Shown here: positions 9,680 through 24,120 of the stretch, piece by piece
Layout: each line of letters opens with the position of its first letter
Numbering within the stretch: position 1 is the stretch's first letter
DNA from: Dechloromonas denitrificans
Lineage (GTDB): Bacteria; Pseudomonadota; Gammaproteobacteria; Burkholderiales; Rhodocyclaceae
Assembly: GCF_001551835.1 (NCBI RefSeq)
Contig: NZ_LODL01000010.1
Span: 348,942-412,941, forward strand
Length of the DNA stretch: 64,000 bases
Reading direction: 5' to 3'
Position numbers and translations under genes: made by a program
The notes under the pieces: model-generated
What the model saw: only the letters and a program-made list of their open reading frames with translations
Databases searched by the model: none
Told to the model about the DNA's origin: nothing

Positions 9680-11272
9680 TTAGTGACGGAAGTGACGGTT
9701 GCCGGTGAAGACCATGGCCAGGCCATGTTCGTCGGCGGCGGCGATGACTTCCTCGTCGCGCATCGAACCACCCGGCTGGATGACAGCCTTGGCGCCGGCT
9801 TCGGCCAGCACGTCGACGCCGTCACGGAACGGGAAGAAGGCATCCGACGCGACGACTGAACCCTTGAGTTCGAGGCCGGCGTGCTGGGCCTTGATGCTGG
9901 CGATCTTGGTCGAATCGACGCGGCTCATCTGGCCGGCACCGACACCGAGCGTCATGCCGTTGCCGCAGAACACGATGGCGTTCGACTTGACGAACTTGGC
10001 GACACGTTCGGCGAAGAGCAGGTCTTCGATCTGCTGCGCGGTCGGCTGCACCTTGGTGACGATCTTCAGGCCGGAGGCCTGCGCTGTGAAGTTGTCCGGC
10101 GTCTGGACCAGCAGGCCGCCACCGACACGCTTGAATTCCAGCGCGTTGAGGGCGCGGGAGATCGGCACGACGAGGACGCGCAGATTGGCCTTGGCGGCCA
10201 GCGCGGCCTTGGCTTCGGCGGTGAAGGAGGGGGCAATCAGGACTTCGACGAAGTGCTTGCGCTCGTTCATGGCGTTGACCACGTCGATGCCAACTTCGCC
10301 GTTGAAGGCGATGATGCCGCCGAAGGCCGAGGTCGAGTCGGTCTTGAAGGATTTTTCGTAGGCGCCGAGCAGGGTGCCGTCGATGGCCACGCCACAGGGG
10401 TTGGCGTGCTTGACGATGACGCAGGCCGGGGCATCGAAGGTCTTGACGCACTCCCAGGCGGCATCGGAGTCGGCGATATTGTTGTAGGACAGTTCCTTGC
10501 CCTGCAACTGCGTGTAGGCGGCGATGCTGCCGGCGACCGGATTGGTGTCGCGGTAGAAGGCGGCGCTCTGGTGCGAATTCTCGCCGTAACGGAGGATCTC
10601 GGTACGGTCGAAAGCCAGTTGCAGCTTGGCCGGGAAGGTGGCCGGTGTCGGGGCAGCTTCAGCCGGCTTGGCTTCGGCACCTTCGTCGAGGCCGGTCAGC
10701 CAGTTGGCGATCATGCTGTCGTAGCGGGCGGTATGCGTGAAGGCCTTCTTGGCCAGGCCGAAACGGGTCGCCAGTTGCAGGGCGCCGGCATTGGCCTGCA
10801 TTTCGGCGAGCAGCGGCTGGTAGTCTTCCGGATCGGTGACGATGGCGACGCCAGCGTAATTCTTGGCCGAGGAGCGGACCATGGCCGGACCGCCGATGTC
10901 GATGTTCTCGATCGCGTCTTCCAGGGTGACGCCATCCTTGGCGATGGTGGCGGCGAACGGATAGAGGTTCACGCAGACCAGATCGATCATCGGAATGCCG
11001 TGCTGTTCGATGGTCGCCATGTGCTCAGGCAGATCGCGGCGGGCCAGGATGCCGCCGTGTACCTTCGGGTGCAGGGTCTTGACGCGACCGTCGAGCATTT
11101 CCGGGAAGCCGGTGTAGTCGCCGATTTCGGTGACGGCCAGGCCGGCGTCACGCAGCATCTTGGCGGTGCCGCCGGTGGACAGCAGCTTGACGCCTTGGGC
11201 GGCGAGGCCCTGGGCAAATTCAAGAACGCCGGTTTTATCGGAGACGGAAATCAGTGCTTGCTTGATGGTCAT
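9680..11272 (-). CDS. purH: Bifunctional AICAR formyltransferase/IMP cyclohydrolase
   Basis: Catalyses the last two steps to IMP. 530 residues, standard length. The N-terminal MGS-like cyclohydrolase domain (about 1-150) starts [15 protein letters not shown]. The C-terminal formyltransferase domain (about 200-530) contains [10 protein letters not shown] and ends with [12 protein letters not shown] and [14 protein letters not shown]. It starts 5 bp after the fis stop, so it belongs to the dusB-fis-purH-purD transcript; the fis-purH-purD order is common in betaproteobacteria. Confidence 0.98.
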   Translation of the reverse strand: MTIKQALISVSDKTGVLEFAQGLAAQGVKLLSTGGTAKMLRDAGLAVTEIGDYTGFPEMLDGRVKTLHPKVHGGILARRDLPEHMATIEQHGIPMIDLVCVNLYPFAATIAKDGVTLEDAIENIDIGGPAMVRSSAKNYAGVAIVTDPEDYQPLLAEMQANAGALQLATRFGLAKKAFTHTARYDSMIANWLTGLDEGAEAKPAEAAPTPATFPAKLQLAFDRTEILRYGENSHQSAAFYRDTNPVAGSIAAYTQLQGKELSYNNIADSDAAWECVKTFDAPACVIVKHANPCGVAIDGTLLGAYEKSFKTDSTSAFGGIIAFNGEVGIDVVNAMNERKHFVEVLIAPSFTAEAKAALAAKANLRVLVVPISRALNALEFKRVGGGLLVQTPDNFTAQASGLKIVTKVQPTAQQIEDLLFAERVAKFVKSNAIVFCGNGMTLGVGAGQMSRVDSTKIASIKAQHAGLELKGSVVASDAFFPFRDGVDVLAEAGAKAVIQPGGSMRDEEVIAAADEHGLAMVFTGNRHFRH

Positions 11273-11277
11273 GGCGA

Positions 11278-11511
11278 TTACAGTAGTTGATGTTCGGTAA
11301 GTTTCTTGCGCAGGGTGTTGCGGTTGATGCCGAGCATCTCCGCGGCCAGCGTCTGGTTGCTGCCCGCCTTGGCGAGCACTACTTCGAGCATCGGCTTTTC
11401 GATGCTGCGTAGAACCATGTCATAAATCGCGGCGGGTTTTTCGCCGTCGAGGTCACGAAAGTATTGTTCCAGCGAGTTCGTGACACATTTCCCCAAATCC
11501 TGTTGGCTCAT
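11278..11511 (-). CDS. fis: Fis-family DNA-binding protein
   Basis: Small nucleoid-associated DNA-bending protein of 77 residues. The C-terminal helix-turn-helix is [20 protein letters not shown] (about 53-72), nearly identical to the Fis HTH; the N-terminal part is the short dimerisation region typical of betaproteobacterial Fis. The start overlaps the dusB stop by 4 bp, matching the classical dusB-fis operon of proteobacteria. Fis usually activates growth-related promoters; its targets cannot be read here. Confidence 0.95.
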   Translation of the reverse strand: MSQQDLGKCVTNSLEQYFRDLDGEKPAAIYDMVLRSIEKPMLEVVLAKAGSNQTLAAEMLGINRNTLRKKLTEHQLL

Positions 11512-12524
11512 GCTGCCAACGCCTCCTCTGAATTGTATTTTAGGTGTGCATGCTCTGCCGCGAGTTGGCAGAAAAAGTCGTTTACCGCCTGCATCTGTTG
11601 TTCGATGCTGGGCAGAACGTTCATTTCCTTGCGGAAGGCCGCCGAGCCGACCAGCCCCTTGGTGTACCAGGAGATGTGCTTGCGGGCGACCTTGAACCCC
11701 GTTTCCGGGCCGTAGAAAGCGTAGAGGTCTTCGAGATGCGCCAGCAGGATGCTGTGGATCTCCTTGACCTCGGCCGGCGGCAGGTGCTCGCCGGTTTTCA
11801 GATAGTGCTCGATTTCGCGGAACAGCCAGGGGCGGCCTTGGGCGGCGCGGCCGATCATGACGCCGTCGGCGCCGGTGACGTCGAGGACGTGCTTGGCCTT
11901 TTCCGGTGTCGTGATGTCGCCGTTGGCGATGACCGGAATCTTGATCAGCGTCTTGACCATGGCGATGGTGTCGTACTCGGCTTCACCGGTGTATTGCTGG
12001 CAGCGTGTCCGGCCGTGGATGGCGACGGCACGGACGCCAGCGCTTTCGGCAATGCGCGCGATGGTCGGCGCGTTGCGGTTGGCCAGGTTCCAGCCGGTAC
12101 GGAATTTCAGCGTTACCGGCGTGTTCGGGATGGCGCCGACGACGGCGTCGAGGATCTTGCCGACCAGTTCCTCGTCCTGCATCAGGGCCGAGCCGGCCAT
12201 CACGTTGCAGACCTTCTTGGCCGGGCAGCCCATGTTGATGTCGATGATCTGGGCACCATTATCGACGTTGTGGCGGGCGGCCTCGGCCATCATGGCCGGA
12301 TCGGCGCCGGCGATCTGCACCGAAATCGGCGCCACTTCCCCGGTGTGATTGGCCCGGCGCAAGGTCTTGGCGCTGCCGTAGAGGAGGGAATTGCTGGTCA
12401 CCATTTCGGAAACAGCCAGTCCGGCGCCCATTTTCTTGCACAGTTGGCGGAAGGGGCGATCGGTGACGCCGGCCATCGGCGCGACGAACAGGTTGTTGCG
12501 AAGGGTGAAGCCGACAAATTCCAT
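11508..12524 (-). CDS. dusB: tRNA-dihydrouridine synthase B
   Basis: FMN-dependent reduction of uridines in the tRNA D-loop. 338 residues. Family motifs are FVAPMAGVTDRPFRQL, INMGCPAKKVC (with the catalytic Cys), HGRTRCQQYTG and NGDITTPEKAKHVL. First gene of the dusB-fis-purH-purD group, overlapping fis by 4 bp. The 122 bp upstream hold the hpt terminator and presumably the promoter. Confidence 0.96.
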   Translation of the reverse strand: MEFVGFTLRNNLFVAPMAGVTDRPFRQLCKKMGAGLAVSEMVTSNSLLYGSAKTLRRANHTGEVAPISVQIAGADPAMMAEAARHNVDNGAQIIDINMGCPAKKVCNVMAGSALMQDEELVGKILDAVVGAIPNTPVTLKFRTGWNLANRNAPTIARIAESAGVRAVAIHGRTRCQQYTGEAEYDTIAMVKTLIKIPVIANGDITTPEKAKHVLDVTGADGVMIGRAAQGRPWLFREIEHYLKTGEHLPPAEVKEIHSILLAHLEDLYAFYGPETGFKVARKHISWYTKGLVGSAAFRKEMNVLPSIEQQMQAVNDFFCQLAAEHAHLKYNSEEALAA

Positions 12525-12588
12525 GGGCGCGAAAAGACGAGGCAGGGGGGGTTCGGGGAGGGGGCGAATTGTACCGCAGTGGCCGCTT

Positions 12589-12628
12589 AAAAAATAGTCA
12601 AAGCCGGCCGAAAATATGTCCGGCCGGC
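12589..12628 (-). terminator. Terminator after hpt
   Basis: 8-bp GC-only stem (12603-12610 with 12621-12628, 10-nt loop). On the minus strand it is followed by a T-rich run ending in TTTTTT near 12590. It sits just after the hpt stop. Confidence 0.75.
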
Positions 12629-12646
12629 GCTATGTTGACTGTTGAT

Positions 12647-13207
12647 TTAATGGCCTTTCAGTGCATAGATGCCAGGTGCGTTGCGCCAGTAACCTTTGTA
12701 GTCCATGCCGCAGCCGAACAGGAAGCGATCCGGGATGTCCAGGCCGCTGAAATCGGCGCGCATGCCCGGTGACGCCTTGCGCTCGTGCACCTTGTGCACA
12801 AGGACGGCGGTCGACACGCGGGCGGCACCTTCTTCCAGCAGGTGCTGGCAGATCGCCTGCAGGGTGTGGCCTTCATCGAGGATGTCGTCGATGACCAGGA
12901 CGCTGCGCCCTTTCAGGTCGTGCGCCGGGCGCACGCGCCAGTCGAGCAGGCTGTTGCCTTCGAGCTGGTGGCCGTAGCGGCTGGCGTGCAGGTAGGAGAC
13001 TTCGAGCGGGAAGGCGAGGCGGGCAAGCAGGCGGCCGGCGAAGATCAGGCCGCCGTTCATCACGCAATAGACCAGCGGGTTCTGCTCGGCCAGTTCGGCG
13101 GTAATGGCGGCCGCCAGGCGATCGAGCGCGGCGTCAACCTGTTCGGGGCTGGCCAGGCAGTCGGCTTCGGCCAGGGCGCGGCGGATTTCTTCGAGATCGG
13201 TAGTCAT
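12647..13207 (-). CDS. hpt: Hypoxanthine-guanine phosphoribosyltransferase
   Basis: Purine salvage: joins hypoxanthine or guanine to PRPP. 186 residues. The PRPP-binding motif is SVLVIDDILDEGHT (about 104-117), and the N-terminal part holds NPLVYCVMNGGLIFAGRLL. The DRFLFGCGMDYKGYWRNAPGIYAL end is typical of the proteobacterial hypoxanthine-guanine group. It is 3 bp after apt and ends in a terminator; the upstream permease brings in the same bases. Confidence 0.93.
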   Translation of the reverse strand: MTTDLEEIRRALAEADCLASPEQVDAALDRLAAAITAELAEQNPLVYCVMNGGLIFAGRLLARLAFPLEVSYLHASRYGHQLEGNSLLDWRVRPAHDLKGRSVLVIDDILDEGHTLQAICQHLLEEGAARVSTAVLVHKVHERKASPGMRADFSGLDIPDRFLFGCGMDYKGYWRNAPGIYALKGH

Positions 13208-13210
13208 GGT

Positions 13211-13765
13211 TCAGTGTCCGGCAAAGTCGCAAACGGTAAAGACCGGCAGGCCGGCGTCCTTGAGCAGTTTCGAGCCGCCCAGTTCGGGCAGGTCGACAAT
13301 CGCCGCCGCTTCGACGACGGTTGCCTCCAGGCGCTGGAGCAGGCGGGCGGCGGCCATCATCGTGCCGCCGGTGGCGATCAGGTCGTCGATCAGCAGCACA
13401 CGCTGGCCGGCGGCGACGGCGTCGGTATGGATTTCGACGGTGGCGTTGCCGTATTCGAGTTCGTATTCCTCGGCGACCGTGGCGAAGGGCAGCTTGCCCT
13501 TCTTGCGGACCGGGATGAAGCCGCGGTTCAACTGGTGGGCGACGACGCTGCCGAGAATGAAACCGCGGGCGTCGATGCCGGCCACCAGGTCGATTCCGGC
13601 GTTCATGTAGCGCAGCACGAAGGCCTCGACGAGCAGGCGGAAGGCGCGCGGATCCTGCAGCAGCGGCGTGATGTCGCGAAACTGGATGCCCGGGCTGGGC
13701 CAGTCGGCGACGGTGCGGATGCGCTGGCGCAGGAAGGCGGTGTCGAACAGCGGGTCGGTGGTCAT
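13211..13765 (-). CDS. apt: Adenine phosphoribosyltransferase
   Basis: Purine salvage: adenine plus PRPP to AMP. 184 residues. Hallmarks are [31 protein letters not shown], the [12 protein letters not shown] loop and the PRPP motif [17 protein letters not shown]. It lies between the purine permease (10 bp) and hpt (3 bp), which makes one salvage unit on the minus strand. Confidence 0.96.
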   Translation of the reverse strand: MTTDPLFDTAFLRQRIRTVADWPSPGIQFRDITPLLQDPRAFRLLVEAFVLRYMNAGIDLVAGIDARGFILGSVVAHQLNRGFIPVRKKGKLPFATVAEEYELEYGNATVEIHTDAVAAGQRVLLIDDLIATGGTMMAAARLLQRLEATVVEAAAIVDLPELGGSKLLKDAGLPVFTVCDFAGH

Positions 13766-13775
13766 GGCGGTAGCC

Positions 13776-15065
13776 TCAGAGCAGGGCGAACTTGGCGATG
13801 AAGGCGGCGGCGATCAGCGCCACGGTCGGTGAGAGGTCGCGTGAGCGGCCGGCCAGCAACTTGATCGCGACGTAGGAGATGAAGCCGAAGGCGATGCCGT
13901 TGGCGATCGAGAAGGTGAACGGGATGGTGATGGCGGTGACGACGGCCGGCGTCGCTTCGGTCAGGTCGTCCCAGTCGATTTCGGCCAGGCCGCGCGACAT
14001 CAGGATGGCTACGTAGCACAGCGCCGGGGCGGTGGCGTAGGCCGGCACGGTGCTGGCCAGCGGGGCGAAGACGACGGCGGCGAGAAAAAGCAGGGCGACG
14101 ACGACGGCGGTCAGGCCAGTGCGACCGCCGGCCGCGGTGCCGGCCGCCGATTCGATGTAGGCCGTGGTCGACGAGGTGCCGAGGCAGGCGCCGGCGGTGA
14201 TCGCCAGCGAGTCGGCGAGCAGCGCCTTCTTCAGGCGGGGCAGGCGGCCGTTGGCATCGAGCAGGCCGGCCCGGTGGCAGACACCGATCAGCGTGCCGGA
14301 GGCGTCGAACAGTTCGACGATGAAGAAGGTCAGGACGACGGTGAGCAGGCCGGCATTGAGCGCGCCGGCCAGGTCCATCTGCAGGAACGTCGGAGCCAGC
14401 GAGGGCGGCGGCGCGACGACGCCGTGGAATTCGGTCAGGCCCAGGGCGACCGAGGCGGCCGTCACCGACAGAATGGCGATGATGATGGCGCCCGGCACTC
14501 GGCGGTATTCGAGGCCGACGATCAGCATGAAGCCGGCCGAGGCGAGCAGCGGGCCCGGCGTGTGCAGGTCACCGAGGGTGAGCAGGGTGGCGGGATGGGC
14601 GGTGATCAGGCCGGCATTTTTCAGGCCGATGATGGCGAGAAAGAGGCCGATGCCGGCCGAGATTGAGTATTTGAGCGAGGTCGGGATGGCATTGACGATC
14701 CACTCGCGGACCCGGAACAGGCTGACGGCGACAAAGAGCAGGCCGGAAATCAGCACGGCGCCGAGTGCCGCCTGCCAGGTGTAGTGCATGCCCTGGACGA
14801 CGGTGAAGGCGAAATAGGCGTTGAGGCCCATGGCCGGCGCCAGCGCCACCGGGTAATTGGCGTACAGCCCCATGATGCCGGTGCCGATGGCGGCGGCCAG
14901 GCAGGTCGCGACAAAGACCGCATCTTTCGGCATGCCGGCGGCCGAGAGAATGTCGGGATTGACGAAGACGATGTAGGCCATGGTCAGGAAAGTGGTCAGA
15001 CCGGCGAGTAGCTCGGTACGGACCGTGGTGCCATGGGCTTGGAGCTGGAACAGGCGTTCAAGCAC
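13776..15065 (-). CDS. Purine permease, AzgA/NCS2-type
   Basis: Inner-membrane proton symporter for adenine, guanine or hypoxanthine, 429 residues with about 12-14 membrane helices. Characteristic segments are [29 protein letters not shown] and [24 protein letters not shown] chose GTG 15065 ([12 protein letters not shown]) because it has a GGAG ribosome binding site 7 nt upstream; the frame is open to TTG 15101 but that extension has no support. It precedes apt and hpt, which supports a purine substrate. Which base it prefers is not readable. Confidence 0.9.
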   Translation of the reverse strand: MLERLFQLQAHGTTVRTELLAGLTTFLTMAYIVFVNPDILSAAGMPKDAVFVATCLAAAIGTGIMGLYANYPVALAPAMGLNAYFAFTVVQGMHYTWQAALGAVLISGLLFVAVSLFRVREWIVNAIPTSLKYSISAGIGLFLAIIGLKNAGLITAHPATLLTLGDLHTPGPLLASAGFMLIVGLEYRRVPGAIIIAILSVTAASVALGLTEFHGVVAPPPSLAPTFLQMDLAGALNAGLLTVVLTFFIVELFDASGTLIGVCHRAGLLDANGRLPRLKKALLADSLAITAGACLGTSSTTAYIESAAGTAAGGRTGLTAVVVALLFLAAVVFAPLASTVPAYATAPALCYVAILMSRGLAEIDWDDLTEATPAVVTAITIPFTFSIANGIAFGFISYVAIKLLAGRSRDLSPTVALIAAAFIAKFALL

Positions 15066-15135
15066 GGGGATGCTCCGGGAAAAAGCAGCGCATTTTAACA
15101 AGAACGGGCCGCTCTGGCCCGGCCTTCGGCTCGCT

Positions 15136-16023
15136 TCAGAGGCTGAAGGCGAGGGTCAGCAGCAGCGCGAAGGCCAGTTGCAGTCCGGCGGTCAACGCCA
15201 GAATCTGGTTAAAAACCGGCCCCGGTGCTTCCCGGTGGAAACGCTGGATCAGGCGGCCGGCCAGCGGCAGCGACAGCAGCGGCAGCGCCGCCAGCGCGCC
15301 AAGCTCGGCGCCGAGCAGGGGGAGCAGGGCGTAAGGGAGGAGCATTTCGCCGGCGTAGATCCGGCGCGTCGCCGGGCGGCCTAGGCGGACGGCCAGCGTG
15401 TTCTTGCCGTTTCGGGCATCGCCGTCGAGGTCGCGGTAGTTATTGACGGTAATCACTGCCGCGGCATGGATGCCGACCAGGGCGGCGGCGATCAGTGCCG
15501 CCGGACTCAGGCCGAGGGTTTGCAGGTAATAGCTGCCGCCGACGGCGACCAGACCAAAAAAGAGAAAAACGAAGATTTCACCGAGTGGACCGTAGGCAAT
15601 CGGCTTCGGGCCGCCGGTGTAGGCCCAGCCGGCGGCCAGCGAGGCGAGGCCGATGGCGACGATCGGCCAGCCGCCATGCCAGACCAGATAGATGCCGCAC
15701 AGGAAGGCGAGGGCAAAGGCCAGCCAGGCGCCGAGTTTGACGCGGCCGACGCTGAGCCAGCCTTCGGCGGTGGCGCGTTTCGGGCCGAGGCGATCCGGCG
15801 TGTCGGTGCCGCGCAGGAAGTCGCCGACGTCGTTGAACAGGTTGGTGCCGATCTGGATGAAGCCGGCGCCGAGGGCGGCAGCGAGCAGCGGCAGCCAGAG
15901 CAAGGCGCCGCTGTCGTGCCAGGCGATGGCGGTGCCGACCAGCACCGGTGACAGCGAGACGGACAGGGTCTTGGGGCGGCAGGCGAGGAACCAGGCTTGC
16001 AGCCGCCCGGGATTTACGGCCAA
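15136..16023 (-). CDS. menA: 1,4-dihydroxy-2-naphthoate polyprenyltransferase
   Basis: UbiA-superfamily membrane prenyltransferase that makes demethylmenaquinone. About 295 residues with 8-9 membrane helices. The Asp-rich motif NLFNDVGDFLRGTDTPDRLG closely resembles MenA and differs from UbiA; a second motif, NNYRDLDGDARNGKNTLAVRLG, is also typical. The open frame runs far upstream inside ubiH, but that part is a shadow. I take TTG 16023 as start, with GGGGAG about 7 nt upstream and a 10-bp overlap with ubiH. No other menaquinone gene is in the window. Confidence 0.88.
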   Translation of the reverse strand: MAVNPGRLQAWFLACRPKTLSVSLSPVLVGTAIAWHDSGALLWLPLLAAALGAGFIQIGTNLFNDVGDFLRGTDTPDRLGPKRATAEGWLSVGRVKLGAWLAFALAFLCGIYLVWHGGWPIVAIGLASLAAGWAYTGGPKPIAYGPLGEIFVFLFFGLVAVGGSYYLQTLGLSPAALIAAALVGIHAAAVITVNNYRDLDGDARNGKNTLAVRLGRPATRRIYAGEMLLPYALLPLLGAELGALAALPLLSLPLAGRLIQRFHREAPGPVFNQILALTAGLQLAFALLLTLAFSL

Positions 16024-17151
16024 GCGCGTGCTCCCCAGATCATCCGCTTGGCGACGAAGTGACGGACCGGCGGACAGAGGTCGAGGGCAAGCAGGCCAAG
16101 ACCGCGCGCCAGCTTGAGCGGGCCGCAATCGTTGGAGAAGGTGCGGACGATCTGGTCGGTGAAGAAGGCGCTGCCCTTGCGGTCGAGGCGGCGACTGGCG
16201 GCATAGTCGGCCAGACTGCCACGGTCGACGCCATTTTTGAGCAATATTTCCGCCAGTTGCCAGGCGTCGCGGATGCCGAGATTGAAACCCTGGCCGGAGA
16301 CCGGGTGCAGGGTTTGCGCCGTATTGCCGATCCACACTTCCTTGCCCTTGACCAGCGTTTCACGCAGGCGCAGGGCGAGAGGAAAGCGGCTGCGCGGACC
16401 GGGCTTGGCGAAACTCAGGCGTCGGCCGAACTGGTTTTGCAGGGCGACGGTGAAAGCGGTGTCGTCCATCGCCATCACGGCATCGGCCTTGGCCGGCGGC
16501 AGCGTGAAGACGACCGAATATTCGTCGCCAAGCGGCAGCAGGGCGAGCGGGCCGTCCGGCGTGAAGCGTTCCCAGGCGCGCTTGTTATGGCCCGGCGTCG
16601 GCGTGATTTCGGCGATCACGGCATGCTGTTCGTAATCGCTGACCTTGACCGCCGGGTCGTCGCCCGGCGTGCCTTCGGCGTGGACGAGCAGCTTGCTCTG
16701 GATGGTGCGCAACTGGCCGGCATGGCGCAGCGTTACGGTGACGTGATCGTCACCCGGGGTGATGTCGAGAATTTCCGCCTCGGCCAGCATGGCGTCGGGC
16801 GGCAACTGCGCCGCCAGGGCCGCCGCCAGATCGCGGTAGCGGACGACGTAGCCGAGTGCCGGCAGCGCGTAGTCGGCGCGGTCGATCAGCGTCCGGCCGA
16901 AGCCATCCTTTTGCGAGATGTGGATGGTTTCGATCGGTGTCGCGGCGCGGCTCGGCCAGCTATTGATCTGTTCGAGCAGCTGGCGGGCGCCGTACGACAA
17001 GGCGAGGGCGCGCGGGTCGCCTTGCTGGGAAGCCAGCGGTCGACGGTCCAAAAGTAATGATTTCTGGCCGCCGGCGGCGAGTGCCAGGTGCAGCGTCATG
17101 CCGACCGGGCCGGCGCCGACGATCAGGATGTCGACCTGTTCGACAAGCCCT

Positions 17152-17159
<8 letters not shown>
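16014..17159 (-). CDS. ubiH: FAD-dependent ubiquinone-biosynthesis hydroxylase (UbiH/UbiF family)
   Basis: Aromatic-ring monooxygenase of ubiquinone synthesis, 381 residues. The N-terminal Rossmann motif ILIVGAGPVGMTLHLALAAGG binds FAD, and the C-terminal GNTAQTLHPVSGQGFNLGIRDA is the family signature. The exact ring position (UbiH, UbiF or UbiI) cannot be fixed from sequence alone; I use ubiH because of its position after pepP, as in E. coli. It overlaps pepP by 8 bp and menA by 10 bp. Confidence 0.85.
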
Positions 17160-20175
<3,016 letters not shown>

Positions 20176-20266
20176 AAGCGGGCAGGGTTCGGTTCGTTGT
20201 AAAATGCCGGGATTTTAACACTCGGGTTCCGGCCATTCCGGTCCTGGCCCTTTCCTGATTGCCTTG

Positions 20267-22807
20267 ATGACCGGTTTTGCCCGCCGTCCGCTCGCTGTTT
20301 TTGTCTGTTGCATGTTCGCCGGCATGCAGGCCAGCCACGCCGCAATCGACACGGCGCGTCTGTCGTTGCCGACGGGCGAGGCCGGCAATTCTGCGCCGAA
20401 AGATGTGTCTGCCGCCGGCCTGCGGCTGGCCGCCAACGACACGCCGGTCCGCCTGCGCGTCGAGCGCAAATTCAACGTGCTGGGCAAGAAGAAGGCGCCG
20501 CTCGTGCCTGGCGTCGGGATCGAGCATCCGGTCGAACTGAACAAGGATGACAGCTATCCGATGTTCATCGTCGCCGACAATATCCAAGGCCGGGCCGACG
20601 AAGTGACCGAGGCGGAGGGGGAGGTCGAGGTCCGCAAGGCAGGCACCCTGATCTTTGCCGACAAGCTGACCCACTGGCCGCTCGAGGACGAGGTCGAGGC
20701 GACCGGCAATGTCCGCCTGCTCCAGGAAGGCACCGAGGTCGAGACGCCGCATCTGCGGATGAAGCTGACCGAGCAGATCGGCTTTGCCGAGCAGGCCGAC
20801 TACTACATCGTCAAGGACGTGGCGAGCAAGTTCTACCGCCAGCAGCAGACGGTGGTGACGGTGGCGAGCAGCAGCGCGGTGTCGACCGGGGCGCCGATGA
20901 TGCTCAATGTGCCGAACAGCTACGGTTTGCCAACAGTTGGCCCAGCCCGCCGCCCTTCGGAAGGGAGCGGTCATGCCGACATGGTCAATTTCGAAGGCGA
21001 AAACCATATCCGGATGGCGGACTCGACTTATTCGACCTGCAAGCCGGGACAGAACGACTGGTACCTGCAAAGCTCGGAAATGCTGCTCGACTATGACCGC
21101 GACGTTGGTGAGGCCAAGCATGCCTCCCTGTGGTTCAAGGGCGTGCCGATTTTTTACGCGCCGGCGACTTCCTTTGCGCTGAACCATCAGCGCAAAACCG
21201 GTTTTTTGCATCCCTTTTTCTCGACCTCGACCAATAACGGCTTCGACATCACGACACCGTATTACTGGTCGATCGCGCCCAATTACGACCTGACCCTCTA
21301 CCCACGCTACATGGCCAAGCGCGGCTTGCAACTCGGTGTCGAAGCGAATTATCTCGATTACAACTACCGTGGCATGACGCGCCTCGAGTACATGCCGAAT
21401 GACGAAATCGAGAATGCTCGTCGCTACGCCTACAACATCCAGCACCAGCACAATTTCGGGCGGGGTTTCTCGGCCTCGGTGAACTGGAATGGTGTTTCCG
21501 ACGACAATTACTGGGAGGACATGTCCTCGCGTCTGCTGCAGACTTCGCAGACCCAGTTGCCGAAGCAGGTCATCCTGAATTATTCGCCGACGCCGTGGTT
21601 GCAGAGCAATATGCAGGTCCTGCGTTACCAGACCTTGCAGCCGGACCCGAATAATCCGATTGCCCGCCCCTACTTCCTGGAGCCGCAACTGAACGTGGTC
21701 GGTTTCAAGCCGAATGTGCTGAAGACCGATCTCAGCATGATCGCCCAGTTCTCGCGCTTCACGCATCCGGACAAGGTGGTGGGCGACCGTATGGTCTTCT
21801 ACCCGCAAGTTTCCTTGCCCATTGTCCATCCGGCTTTCCAGATCACGCCCAAGCTCGGCGTGCATATGACCAAGTATGCGCTGGACCAGCAGACGATTGG
21901 CGAGCCGACCAGCCTCAGCCGGACGCTGCCGACCTTCACGCTCGATTCGACGGTGATTTTCGAACGGGAAAGCAACTGGCTCGATACCAACTATATCCAG
22001 ACGCTGGAGCCGCGTCTTTACTACGTCAATATTCCGTACAAGGACCAGAGCAAGATCCCGATCTTCGACTCCGGTCTCACCGACTTCAATTTCGCACAGA
22101 TCTTCTCCGAAAACCGCTACAGCGGCTTCGACCGGGTCAACGATGCCAATCAGCTGACGGCGGCGGTGACCACCCGCTTCCTCGATGCCTCGACCGGCGT
22201 CGAGCGCTTCAAGGCGATGCTCGGCCAGCGCTACTACTTCAAGCCGCAGCGCGTCACCATTCCCGGCGAAACGACCCGGGCGGCCGACTTCTCCAATCTG
22301 GTGGCTGCGGTCAACGGCCTGATCTGGCCGAAAACCTATGCCGATGCGGCCTGGGAATACAACTACCGCGACGGTACCAACGAACGTCTGTCGCTGGGCA
22401 TGCGCTTCCAGCCAGAACTGGGCAAGGTCTTGAGCGCCAGTTACCGCTATACGCGCGACCCGCTGACCGACAAATCGACGGTCGATCAGTTCGACATCGC
22501 CGGTCAGTGGCCGCTCAACGGGCAGTGGTATGCCGTCGGCCGTTACAACTGGTCGATGAAGGACAGCCAGTTGCTCGAAGCCATCGGCGGTCTCGAATAC
22601 AATGCCGGTTGCTGGTCGGTGCGCGGTGTCGTGCAGCGACTGGAGGCTGTTTCCGGCACGCCCAACACGACGTTTTACTTCCAGCTCGAACTCAACGATT
22701 TCGGCAGCATCGGCTCCAATCCGCTCGGCCTGCTCCGGCGCAGCATCCCCGGCTACGGTAAAACCAACGAACTGCCCAACAGCGGCAGCCTGCTCTCCAC
22801 CCAATGA
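20267..22807 (+). CDS. lptD: LPS-assembly outer-membrane protein LptD
   Basis: Outer-membrane beta-barrel that inserts LPS into the outer leaflet, acting with LptE. 846 residues. Signal peptide about 1-25 (ends QASHA). The N-terminal jellyroll (OstA-like) covers about 95-210 with [20 protein letters not shown]; the barrel follows with the family segments [15 protein letters not shown] and [34 protein letters not shown]. Start ATG 20267, preferred over the adjacent TTG. Only two cysteines remain after signal cleavage, fewer than the four of E. coli. It overlaps surA by 4 bp. Confidence 0.96.
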   Translation: MTGFARRPLAVFVCCMFAGMQASHAAIDTARLSLPTGEAGNSAPKDVSAAGLRLAANDTPVRLRVERKFNVLGKKKAPLVPGVGIEHPVELNKDDSYPMFIVADNIQGRADEVTEAEGEVEVRKAGTLIFADKLTHWPLEDEVEATGNVRLLQEGTEVETPHLRMKLTEQIGFAEQADYYIVKDVASKFYRQQQTVVTVASSSAVSTGAPMMLNVPNSYGLPTVGPARRPSEGSGHADMVNFEGENHIRMADSTYSTCKPGQNDWYLQSSEMLLDYDRDVGEAKHASLWFKGVPIFYAPATSFALNHQRKTGFLHPFFSTSTNNGFDITTPYYWSIAPNYDLTLYPRYMAKRGLQLGVEANYLDYNYRGMTRLEYMPNDEIENARRYAYNIQHQHNFGRGFSASVNWNGVSDDNYWEDMSSRLLQTSQTQLPKQVILNYSPTPWLQSNMQVLRYQTLQPDPNNPIARPYFLEPQLNVVGFKPNVLKTDLSMIAQFSRFTHPDKVVGDRMVFYPQVSLPIVHPAFQITPKLGVHMTKYALDQQTIGEPTSLSRTLPTFTLDSTVIFERESNWLDTNYIQTLEPRLYYVNIPYKDQSKIPIFDSGLTDFNFAQIFSENRYSGFDRVNDANQLTAAVTTRFLDASTGVERFKAMLGQRYYFKPQRVTIPGETTRAADFSNLVAAVNGLIWPKTYADAAWEYNYRDGTNERLSLGMRFQPELGKVLSASYRYTRDPLTDKSTVDQFDIAGQWPLNGQWYAVGRYNWSMKDSQLLEAIGGLEYNAGCWSVRGVVQRLEAVSGTPNTTFYFQLELNDFGSIGSNPLGLLRRSIPGYGKTNELPNSGSLLSTQ

Positions 22808-24120
22808 CCACCATGCCCAACATCCTTCGCCGTCTTCTTGTCCTGATCTGCTGCCTGTGCGGGTTCTTCGCCCAGCCGCTGTTCGCCGCTTCGCAAGAGC
22901 CTATCGAGGCCGACCATATCGTGGCCGTGGTCGGTGACGAAGTGGTCACTTATTACGAACTGCGCAGCCGCCTGGAGTCGGCGCTCAAGCAGCTGGAGAA
23001 GCAGGGTACGCCGCTGCCACCGCAGGATGTGCTTGAGCGCCAGATGCTCGAACGGGTCATCATGGATCGTGTGCAACTGCAGTACGCCCGGGAAACCGGC
23101 CTGCGCGTCGACGACATCCAGCTCGATCAGGCGATCGGCCGGATTGCCGCCAATAACAAGATGACGCCGCAGCAATTCCGGCAAACCCTGGAAAAGGACG
23201 GCATCAAGTACGCCAAGTTCCGTGAGGAGATCCGTACCGAAATGACCATGGTCCGCCTGCGCGAACGCGAGGTCGATAGCAAACTGGTCATTTCCGATGG
23301 CGAGATCGACAATTATTTGTCCAACCAGGCTGCCAACGGCGGCAGCGAGGAATATCAGCTGGCCCATATCCTGTTGCGCGCCCCGGAGTCGGCCAGCCCG
23401 GAACAACTGCAAAAACTCCGCCTGCGTGGTGAGCAGGCGCTGAAGCGGGCGCTGGCCGGCGAGAACTTCGCCGAACTGACCGCCGCCTTCTCCGATGCGC
23501 CGGATGCCCTGAAAGGCGGCGACCTCGGCTGGCGGCAACTGGAGCGCCTGCCCAGCCTCTATGCCGATGTCGCCGCTCGCTTGCAGGCTGGCCAGATCAG
23601 CGAACTGCTGCGCTCCTCGGCCGGTTTCCACATCGTCAAGCTGCTCGGCAAGCGCGGCGGCAGCGCGCCGGCTTCGATCCAGCAAACCCGGGCCCGGCAC
23701 ATCCTGGTCCGCATCAACGAAATTGTTTCCGAGTCCGAAGCACGTCGCAAGCTGGAAAACGTCCGCGAGCGCATCGTCAATGGCGTCGATTTCGCCGAGC
23801 AGGCCCGTCTTTATTCGCAGGACGGCTCCGCTGCCAAGGGCGGCGATCTCGGCTGGCTGAATCCGGGCGATACCGTGCCGGAATTCGAGCGGGCGATGGA
23901 TGCGCTGAAGGTCAATGAAATGAGCCCGGTCATCCAGTCGCCGTTCGGCATGCACATCATCCAGGTCCAGGAACGCCGCGAGCGCGACGTCTCGGCCGAA
24001 CGTCAGCGTGGTGTCGCTCGCCAGGCCCTGCGCGAGCGCAAGCTCGACGAGGCGTATCAGGACTGGCTGCGCCAGTTGCGCGACCGCACCTACGTCGAAA
24101 ACCGGATGCAAGAGCAGTAA
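22804..24120 (+). CDS. surA: Periplasmic chaperone / peptidyl-prolyl isomerase SurA
   Basis: Escorts unfolded outer-membrane proteins, including LptD, through the periplasm. 438 residues. Signal peptide about 1-30 (ends PLFA-A). The N-terminal chaperone domain starts [22 protein letters not shown]. Two parvulin domains follow, at about 178-280 ([28 protein letters not shown]) and about 290-390 ([36 protein letters not shown]). The order lptD-surA-pdxA-rsmA is the classical one. Confidence 0.96.
   Translation: MTTMPNILRRLLVLICCLCGFFAQPLFAASQEPIEADHIVAVVGDEVVTYYELRSRLESALKQLEKQGTPLPPQDVLERQMLERVIMDRVQLQYARETGLRVDDIQLDQAIGRIAANNKMTPQQFRQTLEKDGIKYAKFREEIRTEMTMVRLREREVDSKLVISDGEIDNYLSNQAANGGSEEYQLAHILLRAPESASPEQLQKLRLRGEQALKRALAGENFAELTAAFSDAPDALKGGDLGWRQLERLPSLYADVAARLQAGQISELLRSSAGFHIVKLLGKRGGSAPASIQQTRARHILVRINEIVSESEARRKLENVRERIVNGVDFAEQARLYSQDGSAAKGGDLGWLNPGDTVPEFERAMDALKVNEMSPVIQSPFGMHIIQVQERRERDVSAERQRGVARQALRERKLDEAYQDWLRQLRDRTYVENRMQEQ

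Noticed and set aside
16024..16335. N-terminal extension of menA
   Set aside because: The extra residues are an out-of-frame reading of ubiH, very rich in Arg and Pro, without prenyltransferase features.
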